Part shown: in pieces, positions 10,566 to 23,277 of the stretch
How positions within the stretch are numbered: the first letter of the stretch is position 1
Layout of the letters: every line of letters begins with the position of its first letter
Source of the DNA: Antrihabitans cavernicola
Lineage (GTDB): Bacteria > Actinomycetota > Actinomycetes > Mycobacteriales > Mycobacteriaceae
Direction: 5' to 3'
DNA length: 64,000 nucleotides
Assembly (NCBI RefSeq): GCF_008297975.1
Contig: NZ_VLNY01000014.1
Coordinates: forward strand, 51,345 to 115,344
Notes under the pieces: generated by a model
What the model saw: only the letters and a program-made list of their open reading frames with translations
What the model was told of the DNA's origin: nothing
Databases searched by the model: none
Translations under genes and position numbers: made by a program

Positions 10566-11948
10566 ATGGACATCGCCATCACCATTGCAAGCCTCATCGG
10601 CTTCATCGCACTCACCCTCGGCACGGCACTGTTCGTCGCAGCCGAATTCTCGCTGACCACGCTCGAGCGCAGCACCGTCGATTCCCATGCTCGCGACGGT
10701 GACGTCCGGTCACGCCAGGTGCAACGTGCGCACCGAACTCTCTCCTTCCAACTCTCCGGTGCCCAGCTCGGCATCACGATCACCACGCTGATCACCGGCT
10801 ACATCGCCGAACCCGTGCTGGCGAAACTGATCACACCCGCACTGGGCGACATCGGAGTCAGCGACGGTGTAGCGGGCGGAATCTCCCTGGCGATCGCATT
10901 GATTCTGGCAACGTCGCTGTCGATGGTCTACGGCGAACTGGTGCCGAAGAATCTGGCAATCTCGCACCCACTCGCCACTGCGCGATTCACGGCGGGCGCA
11001 CAGATCGCCTTCACGACAGTGTTCAAGTGGGCCATCAACTTCCTCAACGGGGCGGCCAACTGGATCGTGCGCCGATTCGGGATCGAGCCCGCCGAAGAAC
11101 TGCGGTCGGCAAGGTCACCGCAGGAGTTGGGATCGTTGGTCCGCAACTCCGCACGGCACGGCTCCCTCGATCAGAAGACGGCCCAATTGGTCGACAGGTC
11201 ATTGCAATTCGGCGAGCGAAGCGCAGAAGAACTGATGACGCCGCGCGTCAAGATCGAGACTCTAGAGACGACGGACACGGTTGCGCAACTGATCGAAACC
11301 GCTTCGCGGACAGGCTTTTCCCGCTTCCCGATCGTCGACGGCGACTTGGACAACGCCATCGGAATCGTGCACATCAAGCAGGCGTTCACCGTTCCCGCCG
11401 CCGAACGCGGGACCACGCGGCTCGACACCCTGGCTCGGATCGCACCTGCCGTGCCGTCGACGCTCGACGGCGACGAGGTGATGGAACGAGTGCGCGCCAA
11501 CGGTATGCAGGTCGCGCTCGTGGTCGACGAGTACGGCGGCACAGCGGGAATGGTCACGATGGAAGACCTGATCGAGGAAATTCTCGGTGACGTGCGCGAC
11601 GAACACGATCAGCCCGATCTGGACGTTGCGCGAATCGGTGCCAGTTGGAGCTGCTCGGGGCTGCTGCGTATCGACGAGATCGCGCAGGCGATCGGCTACA
11701 ACGCTCCCGAAGGCGAGTACGACACGCTGGGCGGCCTGCTGCTCACCCAACTCGGCCGCATTCCCATAGAGGGCGACGAGGTCGCGCTACCACCCACCGC
11801 GGGCAGCGACCAGGTCGATGACGCAGGCGGCTGGATCGCGAAGGTGCAACGCATGGACGGCCGGAGAATAGACCGCGTGCTGCTGACCCCGGTGCCCGCC
11901 GATGTGCTGGCCGTGGCCGTTTCCGACGAGGAGGCGCGCGATGTCTGA
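10566..11948 (+). CDS. CNNM/HlyC-CorC family membrane protein (first of pair)
   Basis: 460 aa. The N-terminal DUF21/CNNM membrane domain has about four helices (residues 5-25, 62-85, 100-125 and 135-155) and the conserved Y-G-E-L-V-P-K-N-L segment. Two CBS domains follow, with LMTPRVKIETLE near 220 and YGGTAGMVTMEDLIEEILG near 325, and a C-terminal CorC_HlyC domain (SGLLRIDEIAQAIG). The family is linked to Mg2+/Co2+ handling and, in older annotation, to haemolysins; the transport direction is unproven. It corresponds to Rv1842c and overlaps the next CNNM gene by 8 bases. Confidence 0.88.
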   Translation: MDIAITIASLIGFIALTLGTALFVAAEFSLTTLERSTVDSHARDGDVRSRQVQRAHRTLSFQLSGAQLGITITTLITGYIAEPVLAKLITPALGDIGVSDGVAGGISLAIALILATSLSMVYGELVPKNLAISHPLATARFTAGAQIAFTTVFKWAINFLNGAANWIVRRFGIEPAEELRSARSPQELGSLVRNSARHGSLDQKTAQLVDRSLQFGERSAEELMTPRVKIETLETTDTVAQLIETASRTGFSRFPIVDGDLDNAIGIVHIKQAFTVPAAERGTTRLDTLARIAPAVPSTLDGDEVMERVRANGMQVALVVDEYGGTAGMVTMEDLIEEILGDVRDEHDQPDLDVARIGASWSCSGLLRIDEIAQAIGYNAPEGEYDTLGGLLLTQLGRIPIEGDEVALPPTAGSDQVDDAGGWIAKVQRMDGRRIDRVLLTPVPADVLAVAVSDEEARDV

Positions 11949-13044
11949 TCTGTTCGGTGTGGCGATCGCCGTATTCCTTCTCGCCTGCAACGCGTTCTTC
12001 GTGGGCGCCGAGTTCGCCCTGATCTCGGCACGTCGTGACCGATTGGAAGCGTTGGCCGCGCAGGGTAAGAAGCGCGCGCTGACGGTGATGCGGGCAGGCG
12101 AAAACTTGTCGTTGATGCTCGCTGCCGCGCAGCTGGGCATCACCATCTGTTCGATCCTGCTGGGTCGTGTCGGTGAACCCGCCATCGCGCACCTCATCGA
12201 AGCGCCGATGGATGCCTTGGGCATGCCGGACGAACTCCTGCATCCGATCGGATTCACCATCGCGCTGGCGCTGGTGGTCATCCTGCACATCCTGCTCGGC
12301 GAGATGGTCCCGAAGAACATCGCGCTCGCAGGGCCGGAACGCAGTGCGATGCTGCTGGTTCCGGTACACCTCGCGTGGATTCGGTTGGCACGCCCGCTGA
12401 TTGCGTTCTACAACATGCTGGCCAACTGGTCGCTGCGATTGTTCCGCGTCGAACCGAAGGACGAGCTGGACGCCACTGTCTCGGCGATCGAACTGTCGGA
12501 GATGATCGGCGAATCCCGCTCCGAAGGTCTGCTCGACGAGGAAGAGCACCGGCGCTTGACGCAGGCGCTGGAGACCGCGGGGCGCACGGTTGCCGATGTT
12601 TTGATTCCGTTGGATCAAGCGCGGTCGGTGCCACTGATCGGTGACGGCACCACGTTGGGATCGATCGAAGAGGCGGTGATCGAGACCGGCTATTCGCGCT
12701 ATCCGGTGCGGGCCGGCGACGGTTCGTTGATCGGGTACATCCACCTCAAGGACGTACTGGACGAGGTGGGCGACGACAACGCCGGACCGGAAACCGTGAT
12801 TCCACGGTCGGATATTCGCATTCTTCCTTCGGTCGCGTTGCGCACCCCGCTCGACGAGGCCCTCGGCCGGTTGCGCCGCGCGAGCAGCCATCTCGGTCGT
12901 GTCGTGGATCCGGACGGTGCCACTGTCGGCATCGTTGCACTGGAGGATCTGGTCGAGGAATTCGTCGGGACCGTGCGTGACGGCACCCACCGGGTCCGCG
13001 ATGTGGTCCCGGGACGTGGAAGAGCCTCGAACCGGCCGTCGTGA
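11941..13044 (+). CDS. CNNM-family membrane protein with CBS domains (second of pair)
   Basis: 367 aa. N-terminal membrane domain with FFVGAEFALISARRDRLE, AQLGITICSILLGRVGEPA and LGEMVPKNIAL, the CNNM signature with the E-M-V-P-K-N turn. CBS modules follow (YSRYPVRAGDGSLIGYIHLKDVLDE and VVDPDGATVGIVALEDLVEE). It lacks the C-terminal CorC_HlyC domain of its upstream paralogue, as with Rv1841c. The ATG at 11941 lies inside the end of the previous gene, indicating coupled translation; the two proteins may form a heterodimer. Confidence 0.87.
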   Translation: MSDLFGVAIAVFLLACNAFFVGAEFALISARRDRLEALAAQGKKRALTVMRAGENLSLMLAAAQLGITICSILLGRVGEPAIAHLIEAPMDALGMPDELLHPIGFTIALALVVILHILLGEMVPKNIALAGPERSAMLLVPVHLAWIRLARPLIAFYNMLANWSLRLFRVEPKDELDATVSAIELSEMIGESRSEGLLDEEEHRRLTQALETAGRTVADVLIPLDQARSVPLIGDGTTLGSIEEAVIETGYSRYPVRAGDGSLIGYIHLKDVLDEVGDDNAGPETVIPRSDIRILPSVALRTPLDEALGRLRRASSHLGRVVDPDGATVGIVALEDLVEEFVGTVRDGTHRVRDVVPGRGRASNRPS

Positions 13045-13057
13045 TGGTCCAACTACG

Positions 13058-13936
13058 GTGACGACCCGTCTGGCAGAACCCGATTGGACTGCTCGCCGAG
13101 CAGCACATCGGGCTCGCGTTGCACCGCTCGTCGAGCCACACGCGGAAAGGAAGTCGACCGGTCGCACGCATCCGGTGATCGACTTCCTGTTCACGTACTA
13201 CAGCCTCCGGCCTGCGCTGCTGCGGCGCTGGGGGCCCGGTTACGGCGTGTTGCTCGACGGTGCAGGTGCCCTGGATTACCTGCAGTACAAGGGATATCGC
13301 GAGATCGACGGTGGCATCGGGGTGGACCCTGCTCTCCTCGACGCACGGCGGTCCACGCTGGAGTTCGTGGTGGCACTGCTCGCCGCTACGGAGAGCAGGC
13401 CCGCCCAACTCGGCTGCTTCGGCTTGCACGAATGGGCGATGGTCTATCGGGGCGGAGACGCGGACGTTCGGCATTCGTCGGTACCACTGCGTTTGGGTCA
13501 CGACGGCACCGATTCCGTCGTGGAGTCCATGCAGCTGCGCTGCACCCACTACGACGCGTTCCGGTTCTTCACACCGGCCGCGGTCCAGCGCAATGTCGAG
13601 CCGCTGCGACGAGTCGACCAGCTCGAGCGCGAGCAGCCGGGATGCGTGCACGCCACCATGGATCTGTACAAGTGGGGCTACAAGTTGGGCCCACTGATCG
13701 ATTCCGATCTGCTGGCCGACTGTTTCGACCTGGCCGTCGATGCGCGCGAACTCGACATGCGAGCCAGCCCGTACGACCTAACGGAGTTCGGTTACTCCCC
13801 CGTGCAGATCGAGACGCCGAGTGGGCGGGCCGAATACGTTCGTGGTCAGTCCGCCTTGGCCGAGCGGGCCGCCGTGCTGAGATCCGCACTGCTGCAACGC
13901 TGCCGAAGCCTGCTCGCTCAGCCCCTGCCGACGTAG
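13058..13936 (+). CDS. Conserved actinobacterial protein, often labelled 3-methyladenine DNA glycosylase
   Basis: 292 aa, soluble, no signal peptide. The segment [21 protein letters not shown] after a short Arg/Ala-rich N-terminus is characteristic of an actinobacterial family that databases often call 3-methyladenine DNA glycosylase; I see no helix-hairpin-helix or other glycosylase motif that supports the label. A conserved-looking C-terminal half has [17 protein letters not shown] and [21 protein letters not shown]. The start is a GTG 13 bases after the CNNM stop. Its 3' end overlaps the convergent SDR gene by 19 bp. Function is unknown. Confidence 0.75.
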   Translation: MTTRLAEPDWTARRAAHRARVAPLVEPHAERKSTGRTHPVIDFLFTYYSLRPALLRRWGPGYGVLLDGAGALDYLQYKGYREIDGGIGVDPALLDARRSTLEFVVALLAATESRPAQLGCFGLHEWAMVYRGGDADVRHSSVPLRLGHDGTDSVVESMQLRCTHYDAFRFFTPAAVQRNVEPLRRVDQLEREQPGCVHATMDLYKWGYKLGPLIDSDLLADCFDLAVDARELDMRASPYDLTEFGYSPVQIETPSGRAEYVRGQSALAERAAVLRSALLQRCRSLLAQPLPT

Positions 13937-14676
13937 GGCATCTCCGTCGCCATCAGGGTGATGAACTGGACGTTGACGTCGAGCGGCAGCTCGGCCATCG
14001 ACAGCACGGCGGCCGCGGCATGGCGAGCATCGAACGTCGGCTCCGACTTGATACTCCCGTCGGCCTGACGCACGCCGGACGCGATGCCCGCCGTCATGTC
14101 GGTTGCGGCGTTGCCGATGTCGATCTGCCCGCAGGCGATATCGAAGCCGCGCCCGTCCAGCGAGATCGACTTGGTCAGCCCGGTGATCGCATGTTTGGTC
14201 GCCGTGTAGGCGACCGATCCCGGTCGGGGCGTGTTGGCGGAGATCGAGCCGTTGTTGATGATCCGACCGCCGCGCGGCTCCTGCGCCTTCATCGCCCGCA
14301 CCGCAGCGGCCGCACAGAGGAACGCGCCCGTCAGGTTCACCGCGACGGTGTCGGACCAGGCGACCGGATCGATCTCGTCCACCGATCCCGACGGCCCGAA
14401 GGTTCCCGCATTGTTGACCAGCACGTCGACGCGGCCCCACTTCGCCGAGACGGTGTCGAACAATGCGGTTACCGAATCGGCGTCAGACACGTCCGTCGGC
14501 ACCACCACCGCGCGCGGATGATCAGCCGCGGCCGCCACCAGCTGTTCTCGGCGTCGGCCTGCTAGCGCAACCGCAAAGCCGGCATCGAGAAAGGCTCGCG
14601 TGATCTCTCGGCCGAGACCGGTTCCCGCGCCGGTCACGACGGCAACTTTGGGCGCACGATCGGATCCAGCGGACAC
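13918..14676 (-). CDS. Short-chain dehydrogenase/reductase
   Basis: 252 aa Rossmann-fold oxidoreductase. Nucleotide motif TGAGTGLG near residues 14-21, NNAG near residue 88, catalytic Ser in [10 protein letters not shown] and the YTATK (YxxxK) dyad near residue 155. Arg in GRRR after the second beta strand suggests NADP(H). The start is the GTG at 14676, preceded by GAGGAAAAG; the frame is open to 14802 but has no ribosome site there. It faces the malate synthase gene across a 207-bp divergent promoter region. Substrate unknown. Confidence 0.85.
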   Translation of the reverse strand: MSAGSDRAPKVAVVTGAGTGLGREITRAFLDAGFAVALAGRRREQLVAAAADHPRAVVVPTDVSDADSVTALFDTVSAKWGRVDVLVNNAGTFGPSGSVDEIDPVAWSDTVAVNLTGAFLCAAAAVRAMKAQEPRGGRIINNGSISANTPRPGSVAYTATKHAITGLTKSISLDGRGFDIACGQIDIGNAATDMTAGIASGVRQADGSIKSEPTFDARHAAAAVLSMAELPLDVNVQFITLMATEMPYVGRG

Positions 14677-14783
14677 GTCTTTTCCTCCTCGCAGGGAATT
14701 CCACGAGGACGCTACGCGCCTCTCGCCGGGCGCTGACGGCCGATCGGCGGCGGCTACGATAACGGTTTGTCCGGCAGACACAG

Positions 14784-14812
14784 TTGACCGACCTGCTGAC
14801 ACACAGTATTTT
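14784..14812 (+). promoter_or_regulatory. Probable sigma-70-type promoter of malate synthase
   Basis: TTGACC (14784-14789) and TATTTT (14807-14812) are separated by 17 bp and lie about 70 bp upstream of the glcB start in an AT-richer gap. No RamB- or GlxR-like site is evident to me here. Confidence 0.4.
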
Positions 14813-14883
14813 CAGTTAGCGGATGTTAAATTTCATCAGGCGGAATAGTCGAATCATCGGGTTCAAGACAAGTGAGGCAGTTC

Positions 14884-17076
14884 ATGACTGAGCGCGTTCA
14901 GGTCGCTGATCTACAGGTTGCGAAGGTTCTGCACGATTTCGTGGAGACCGAGGCGCTTCCCGGCACCGGGATCGACCCCGCCCAGTTCTGGCAGGGTGCT
15001 GCGTCGGTCATTGCCGACCTCGCACCACGCAACCGTGATCTCCTGGACAAGCGCGACGAGATCCAGGGCAAGGTGGATGCCTGGCATTCCGAGCATCCCG
15101 GCATCGACTACGACCGTGCCGCCTACAAGGCCTTCCTGCAGGAAATCGGTTACCTCCTGCCCGAGCCCGCCCCGTTCGGCATCAGCACCGGTGGCGTCGA
15201 CGACGAGATCACCAGCACCGCGGGCCCGCAGCTCGTCGTGCCGATCACCAACGCGCGCTTCGCCATCAACGCCGCCAACGCGCGCTGGGGCTCGCTCTAC
15301 GACGCGCTCTACGGCACGGACGCCATCTCCGAAGAAAATGGGGCGGAGAAGGCGGGTCCTGTTGAAAACCCTAGCTACAACAAGGTGCGCGGCGACAAGG
15401 TCATCGACTTCGCCCGCAACTTCCTCGACGACGCCGCAACGCTGATCACCAGCTCGCACCACGGCTCCACGTCGTACACGATCGTCGACGGCGAACTGGA
15501 GGTCGGCCTGGAGGACGGCACCAGCATCGGCCTTGCCGATCCCAGCATCCTGGTCGGCTACCTCGGCGACCCGGCGTCGCCCACGTCGATCCTGTTGAAG
15601 CAGAACGGTCTGCACATCGAGATCCAGATCGACCCGAGTTCCCCGGTCGGCAGTACCGACACCGCGGGCGTCAAGGACCTCGTGCTCGAGTCCGCGGTCA
15701 CGACGATCATGGATTTCGAAGATTCGGTCGCCGCGGTCGATGCCGACGACAAGGTCACCGGTTACCGCAACTGGCTCGGTCTCATGAAGGGCGATCTGGC
15801 CGAAGAGGTTGCCAAGGGCGGCAAGACCTTCACCCGCGTGATGAACCCGGATCGGGTGTACACCGCGATCGGCGGCGGCGAACTGACCCTGCACGGCCGC
15901 TCGCTGCTGTTCGTCCGCAACGTCGGTCACCTGATGACCAGCGATGCGATTCTCACCGCAGACGGCAAAGAGGTCCCCGAGGGCATCCTCGACGCCCTGT
16001 TCACGTCGTTGATCGGCGTGCACAGCCTCAACGGCGACAACACGCTGTCCAACAGCCGTACCGGCTCGCTCTACATCGTGAAGCCGAAGATGCACGGCCC
16101 CGAAGAGGTCGGGTTCACCGACGAACTGTTCGGCCGTGTCGAGGACGTCCTCGGCCTGCCGCGCAACACCCTCAAGGTCGGCATCATGGACGAGGAACGC
16201 CGCACCACGGTCAACCTGTCCGCGGCCATCAAGGCAGCCGAAGCACGCGTGGTGTTCATCAACACCGGCTTCCTCGACCGCACCGGCGACGAGATCCACA
16301 CCTCCATGGAGGCAGGCCCGGTCGTCCGCAAGGGCGAGATGAAGAAGCAGAAGTGGATCAGCGCCTACGAGGACTTCAACGTCGACACCGGTCTGGCAGA
16401 CGGCCTCGAGGGCAAGGCGCAGATCGGTAAGGGCATGTGGGCCATGCCCGATCTGATGCACGACATGCTCGAGCAGAAGATCGCACATCCCAAGGCCGGC
16501 GCGAACACGGCGTGGGTTCCCTCGCCCACCGCCGCGACACTGCATTCGCTGCATTACCACCAGGTGGACGTGTTCAAGCGGCAGGAAGAGATCGCCAAGG
16601 GTGGTGCCCGCGCCAGCGTGGACGACATCCTGACGATTCCCCTTGCGCCGAACACCGATTGGACCGCCGAGGAAAAGCAGACCGAGCTGGACAACAACTC
16701 GCAGTCGATCCTCGGCTACGTGGTGCGGTGGATCGATCACGGCGTCGGTTGCTCCAAGGTCCCTGACATCGAGGATGTCGCGCTCATGGAGGACCGCGCC
16801 ACGCTGCGCATCTCCAGCCAACTCGTTGCGAACTGGCTGCGACACAATGTCGTCACCGAGGACGAGGTTCTGGAAAGCCTGAAGCGGATGGCTCCCGTTG
16901 TCGATCGTCAGAATGCGAACGATCCCGAGTACCGGCCACTGGCACCGGACTTCGACACCAACATCGCATTCCAGGCGGCTGCCGAGCTGATTCTGCAGGG
17001 CACGTCACAGCCGAACGGCTACACCGAGCCGATCCTGCATCGCCGGCGTCGTGAGTACAAGGCAGCAAACGCCTAG
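14884..17076 (+). CDS. glcB: Malate synthase G
   Basis: 730 aa; condenses glyoxylate and acetyl-CoA to malate in the glyoxylate shunt. The sequence tracks mycobacterial GlcB through most of its length: [77 protein letters not shown] (with the catalytic Arg), [13 protein letters not shown], and [26 protein letters not shown] with the conserved Cys and catalytic Asp. A short extra stretch (residues about 150-160, [12 protein letters not shown]) is inserted before SYNKVRGDK. The ATG at 14884 has GAGG at 14873-14876; a GTG at 14872 is in frame but lies inside that site. This is a monocistronic-looking gene. Confidence 0.97.
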   Translation: MTERVQVADLQVAKVLHDFVETEALPGTGIDPAQFWQGAASVIADLAPRNRDLLDKRDEIQGKVDAWHSEHPGIDYDRAAYKAFLQEIGYLLPEPAPFGISTGGVDDEITSTAGPQLVVPITNARFAINAANARWGSLYDALYGTDAISEENGAEKAGPVENPSYNKVRGDKVIDFARNFLDDAATLITSSHHGSTSYTIVDGELEVGLEDGTSIGLADPSILVGYLGDPASPTSILLKQNGLHIEIQIDPSSPVGSTDTAGVKDLVLESAVTTIMDFEDSVAAVDADDKVTGYRNWLGLMKGDLAEEVAKGGKTFTRVMNPDRVYTAIGGGELTLHGRSLLFVRNVGHLMTSDAILTADGKEVPEGILDALFTSLIGVHSLNGDNTLSNSRTGSLYIVKPKMHGPEEVGFTDELFGRVEDVLGLPRNTLKVGIMDEERRTTVNLSAAIKAAEARVVFINTGFLDRTGDEIHTSMEAGPVVRKGEMKKQKWISAYEDFNVDTGLADGLEGKAQIGKGMWAMPDLMHDMLEQKIAHPKAGANTAWVPSPTAATLHSLHYHQVDVFKRQEEIAKGGARASVDDILTIPLAPNTDWTAEEKQTELDNNSQSILGYVVRWIDHGVGCSKVPDIEDVALMEDRATLRISSQLVANWLRHNVVTEDEVLESLKRMAPVVDRQNANDPEYRPLAPDFDTNIAFQAAAELILQGTSQPNGYTEPILHRRRREYKAANA

Positions 17077-17093
17077 CGCATAGACTGCCCGCT

Positions 17094-18836
17094 GTGGGAC
17101 ATCATCGCGGTGAAGACCAGATTCGACGTGTCAGTCGTGAGCCGATCATCGCGGTGGTGGCGGTGGTCCTCGTCGTCGTATTGGTGATCGGTTGGTTCAA
17201 GCTCAGAGACGTCATCACCGATCAGGGCAAGGATGCCGCGGACGCCTGTGTCGAAGGCAATTCGACGCTCGCTGTCACGGCGGATCCGGACATCGCGCCG
17301 CTGATCAAGGCTGCCGCGGATCGCTACAACGCGACCAAGCCGGTGGTCCGCGATCACTGTGTGACGGTCGCTGTCGCAGCCAAACCGTCGCAGTTGGTGG
17401 AGTCCGGTCTGCTGGGCGGGACGTGGGACGACGGCGCACAGGGGCCGCGGCCCGCACTCTGGATTCCGCAGTCGTCCAGTTCGGTGCAGCGGGTGTCGTC
17501 GGTCAAGGGTTTGATCGACGGGCAACCGAAGTCGCTCGCGACCAGCCCGATCGTGCTGGCGGTGCAACCGATTCTGCAGCAAGCATTGACCAGAGCGAAC
17601 ATCGGCTGGCAAGACCTGCCTCGCCTGCAAGGGGCAGCGGATTCGCTTGCACCGCTCGGGCTTCCGGGTTGGGGCGGGCTGCGGCTCGTACTGCCTGCCG
17701 GCCCGCTGTCGGGTGCAGGCGCCGCCTCGGTCGGAGCGGTGGCGGCAGCGGTGTCCAACGCCGGTGTCGGTCCGCTGTCCGACGATGCCGCACGCTCCCC
17801 TGCAGTCGTGTCGGCCGTATCGACGATGGCGGCTGGAGCAGGTGCGGCCAACGGCGATCGACCCGCTACCACGGCGGCCGCGCTGGCCTTCCTCTCCGCA
17901 CAGACCGATCGGGTGACCGCTCCTTTCCACGCCGTCGCGACAACCGCACAGCAGGTTGCGCAGGCCGCGAAGGGGTCTGACAAGGTCGCCTCGTTTGCAC
18001 CGCTCGGCGCCGGGCCGATCGCCGACTATCCGACCACCGCGCTGTCCGGCGATTGGGTGGACGAAACCCAGAACCGCAGTGCGGCATTGTTCGTCGACTT
18101 CCTGAGCCAGAGCGATCAAACGAAATCGTTGACCGATGCCGGCTTCGTCACCAGCCCCGCACCCCCGAACACGATCCTTCCCGCGTCCGGCGCGGTGCAG
18201 GATCAACTCGCCGACGTGGTGGCCAAGCCGCGGCTCGGGAGCAACGCCACCGTGCTTCTCGACGTGTCGTCGTCGATGTCGACCACCGAGGGCGACGGCA
18301 CTCGGCTGAGCAATGTTGCCGCCGCACTGCGCGATCAGGTGAAGGCGTCCACCGACACCAGCAGGCTCGCCCTGTGGGAATACGCGAAGAACCTAGACGG
18401 GCCCAACCCGTACCGCGTTGCTGTCTCGTCCGCCCCCTTGACCAGCAACCAACGCAGCCTCGTCGATCAGGCCTTGTCCGCGGCCACCGCGACCAGCGTA
18501 GCGAAGGACAACACGTATCCCAGCGTGGAGGCCGCGTACAAGGCGGCGATCGCTGGATTCGTTCCGGGACAGACCAACTCGCTACTGCTGGTCACCGACG
18601 GCCCCGACGACGATTCACCGATCTCCGGTCAACAACTCCTCGACGACATCGCGGCAGCGGCCGATCCCGCGAAACCGATCCGAATCGACGTGATCGTCGT
18701 CGGACCGGGCAACCCCGGTTCCGCCAACACCGTGCAGACTCTGGCGCAGCGCTCCGGTGGCACCCTCGCCACCGTCGCGACGTCCACCGGGCAAAATTTG
18801 CCCGATGCCGTCGCGAAGGCGCTGCGGACGAACTGA
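17094..18836 (+). CDS. Membrane-anchored VWA-domain protein (Rv1836c-like)
   Basis: 580 aa. One N-terminal membrane helix (residues about 18-37, IIAVVAVVLVVVLVIGWF) anchors a large extracytoplasmic region. Residues 60-370 look like a substrate-binding-protein-like domain (DPDIAPLIKAAADRYN, WIPQSSSSVQRVSS), followed by a von Willebrand A domain starting near residue 383 with the MIDAS motif DVSSSMS (DxSxS) and the later TDGPDDD. Position right after malate synthase matches mycobacterial Rv1836c. Function is not established; metal-dependent protein binding at the envelope is a reasonable guess. GTG start at 17094. Its transcript should stop at the strong hairpin 50 bp downstream. Confidence 0.85.
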   Translation: MGHHRGEDQIRRVSREPIIAVVAVVLVVVLVIGWFKLRDVITDQGKDAADACVEGNSTLAVTADPDIAPLIKAAADRYNATKPVVRDHCVTVAVAAKPSQLVESGLLGGTWDDGAQGPRPALWIPQSSSSVQRVSSVKGLIDGQPKSLATSPIVLAVQPILQQALTRANIGWQDLPRLQGAADSLAPLGLPGWGGLRLVLPAGPLSGAGAASVGAVAAAVSNAGVGPLSDDAARSPAVVSAVSTMAAGAGAANGDRPATTAAALAFLSAQTDRVTAPFHAVATTAQQVAQAAKGSDKVASFAPLGAGPIADYPTTALSGDWVDETQNRSAALFVDFLSQSDQTKSLTDAGFVTSPAPPNTILPASGAVQDQLADVVAKPRLGSNATVLLDVSSSMSTTEGDGTRLSNVAAALRDQVKASTDTSRLALWEYAKNLDGPNPYRVAVSSAPLTSNQRSLVDQALSAATATSVAKDNTYPSVEAAYKAAIAGFVPGQTNSLLLVTDGPDDDSPISGQQLLDDIAAAADPAKPIRIDVIVVGPGNPGSANTVQTLAQRSGGTLATVATSTGQNLPDAVAKALRTN

Positions 18837-18885
18837 GCTTGGACACCGAACGGGTAAAGCGTCCCGATGGCATCGTGACGCTCGC

Positions 18886-18927
18886 AGAATGGCTCCGCAT
18901 CGGGGGCGGCCGATGCGGAGCCATTCT
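18886..18927. terminator. Bidirectional intrinsic-type terminator hairpin
   Basis: A perfect 17-bp stem (AGAATGGCTCCGCATCG, 18886-18902, with its reverse complement at 18911-18927) encloses an 8-base G-rich loop. It sits between the ends of the plus-strand VWA gene and the minus-strand HNH pseudogene. There is no long U tract, common for actinobacterial terminators. Confidence 0.8.
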
Positions 18928-18945
18928 GTGCAGTTGTGCTGTCGG

Positions 18946-20213
18946 CTATGCCATGACCGGGGAGCCACGGTTGTTGGCGGGTAACGGTTCTCGGAATCGG
19001 TCGCGTTTCACGGGTGGGATGAACCAGGGGTGGCGATCTTCACCGATGAACACGTCCCAGCCGCCGTGGTGGATCATGCGGTGGTGAAACCTGCAGAGCA
19101 GCACCAAATTGTCGAGATCAGTTGGTCCGCCCTCTGCCCAGTGTTTGACGTGATGTCCTTCGCACCACGACGGCGGCCGTCCGCAGCCCGGAAACGCGCA
19201 CCCATGATCACGGGCAACCAGGGCACGACGGAGTTTTCGGGAAATGACTTTGGTGGTGCGACCCAAAATGATGGGAGTGCCGTTCTCGTCCAACAGAATC
19301 GGTGACAGTGTGCAGTCACAGGCGAGACGACGCACGGCGGCCACGGAGAGCGGACCCATCCAGGGTGTCCACCCGACATTCGTGTCCGCGAACATCTCGG
19401 CGTAGGCACCCCGATCCGCGGGCGGTGACTGCTTCAAGTCGTTGGCGTTGATGTGGACGTGCAGGTGCGCGCGTTCGCCACCTTCATCAGTACCGCACGC
19501 GGCATCGTGGTAGCGGCGCAACACCTCCGTCAACGCATCCGCCCGTCGCTGCGCGGGTGTCCGGGTATCCGGTTCGGCATCGGAAGCGGGTCGTGGCTTC
19601 GACAGTGGTGAGAGGGCCGATAACAGCATCTCCCCGGTTTCGGCATCGATGTCACCCTTGAGCACCACCCGCCCATTGGACGTGGTGGAGGCGAACAGTT
19701 CGTTGCGGTCGAGGTCTTCGGCGGGCGGCGGATCATCTTCTTCGAAGACCCGCTTGAGCCGGGCGAGCGCACCCCGCAACACTTTCGTATCCCGATCCCG
19801 GGTCGCATCGAGTAGAAATTTCAATGCCGCTGGTGCTGCTTCGTCGGGCATCCCGGCAGGTGGTCGTTCCAGAAAGCTGATGATCATCGCGGCATGATCG
19901 GCGGAGATGTCACCCGCTTCTTAGGCGGCCCGCACATCCGGCTGTGAACGCAACGCGCCTGCGAGGCGGTCGATCCGGATCGCTTCCTGATTGGTCAGCG
20001 ACGTGTGCATGCCAACCAGGCCGCGACACCGGTCTAGCCGGACGGGACCGCACCCCGATCGTCGATGTCGGCGATCATCCGGTAGCGCAACGCTTCCAAC
20101 TCGTGAATCACCGAGCAGACATCGAGGACCGACGACGCCAACGCGTCATCGGTCAGGTGCCACGTATCGTGGCTCACCGACCTGATCTCTTCGACAATCT
20201 CCCCTAACCCCAT
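18946..20213 (-). pseudogene. DUF222/HNH endonuclease (13E12-type), broken by stops and a frameshift
   Basis: A DUF222 N-terminus begins at the ATG at 20213 (MGLGEIVEEIRSVSHDTW) and reads to an amber stop at 20034-20036 after DIDDRGAVPSG. Coding similarity continues past it (TGVAAWLA), then needs a shift of frame near 20010 to reach HTSLTNQEAIRIDRLAGAL, then meets an ochre stop at 19921-19923 before EAGDISADHAA. From 19887 the frame is open for 313 codons, giving the rest of DUF222 and an intact HNH nuclease (CAFPGCGRPPSWCEGHHVKHW, LCRFHHRMIHHGGW). Three separate lesions argue for a genuine pseudogene. An internal start at 19887 could still make a nuclease-domain fragment. Confidence 0.85.
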
Positions 20214-20292
20214 ACCCGAAGTGTATCGGGGGCCACCGACAAGAAACTCCTGAAACCTATGGGGCCCAAGGGAAGTGCGCTTCACACTGTGA

Positions 20293-20324
20293 GTGAAGTT
20301 CGGTGCCCTGACACCCAACTTCAC
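20293..20324. terminator. Palindrome downstream of gcvP, possible terminator
   Basis: GTGAAGTTCGGTG (20293-20305) pairs with CACCCAACTTCAC (20312-20324) with one mismatch and a 6-base loop. It lies 47 bp after the gcvP stop on the minus strand and just before the dead HNH gene. It may end the gcvP transcript or be a dispersed palindromic repeat. Confidence 0.5.
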
Positions 20325-20371
20325 GCACAGGCGGCAAAGGCGCTCTTACGGCCTCACCTGGAGAGGGAGAT

Positions 20372-23176
<2,805 letters not shown>

Positions 23177-23277
23177 TCGTGTCTCCAAGCGAATCGAAGG
23201 ATCAGGACGCGTCCTCTCATCGATTACAACCGATGCAGGACGATCCCTCCCCCTCTGTCGCAATGCCCGAAATCCGG

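Noticed and set aside
14911..16845. 644-codon open frame antisense to malate synthase
   Set aside because: High-GC codon bias keeps the antisense frame open; its sequence is rich in Arg/Val/Gly/Asp/His without any family motif, while the sense strand is an unmistakable GlcB.
20034..20324. 96-codon minus-strand frame as a separate small gene
   Set aside because: From 20213 it is the DUF222 N-terminus of the broken HNH gene, and the upstream codons lie in the hairpin region.
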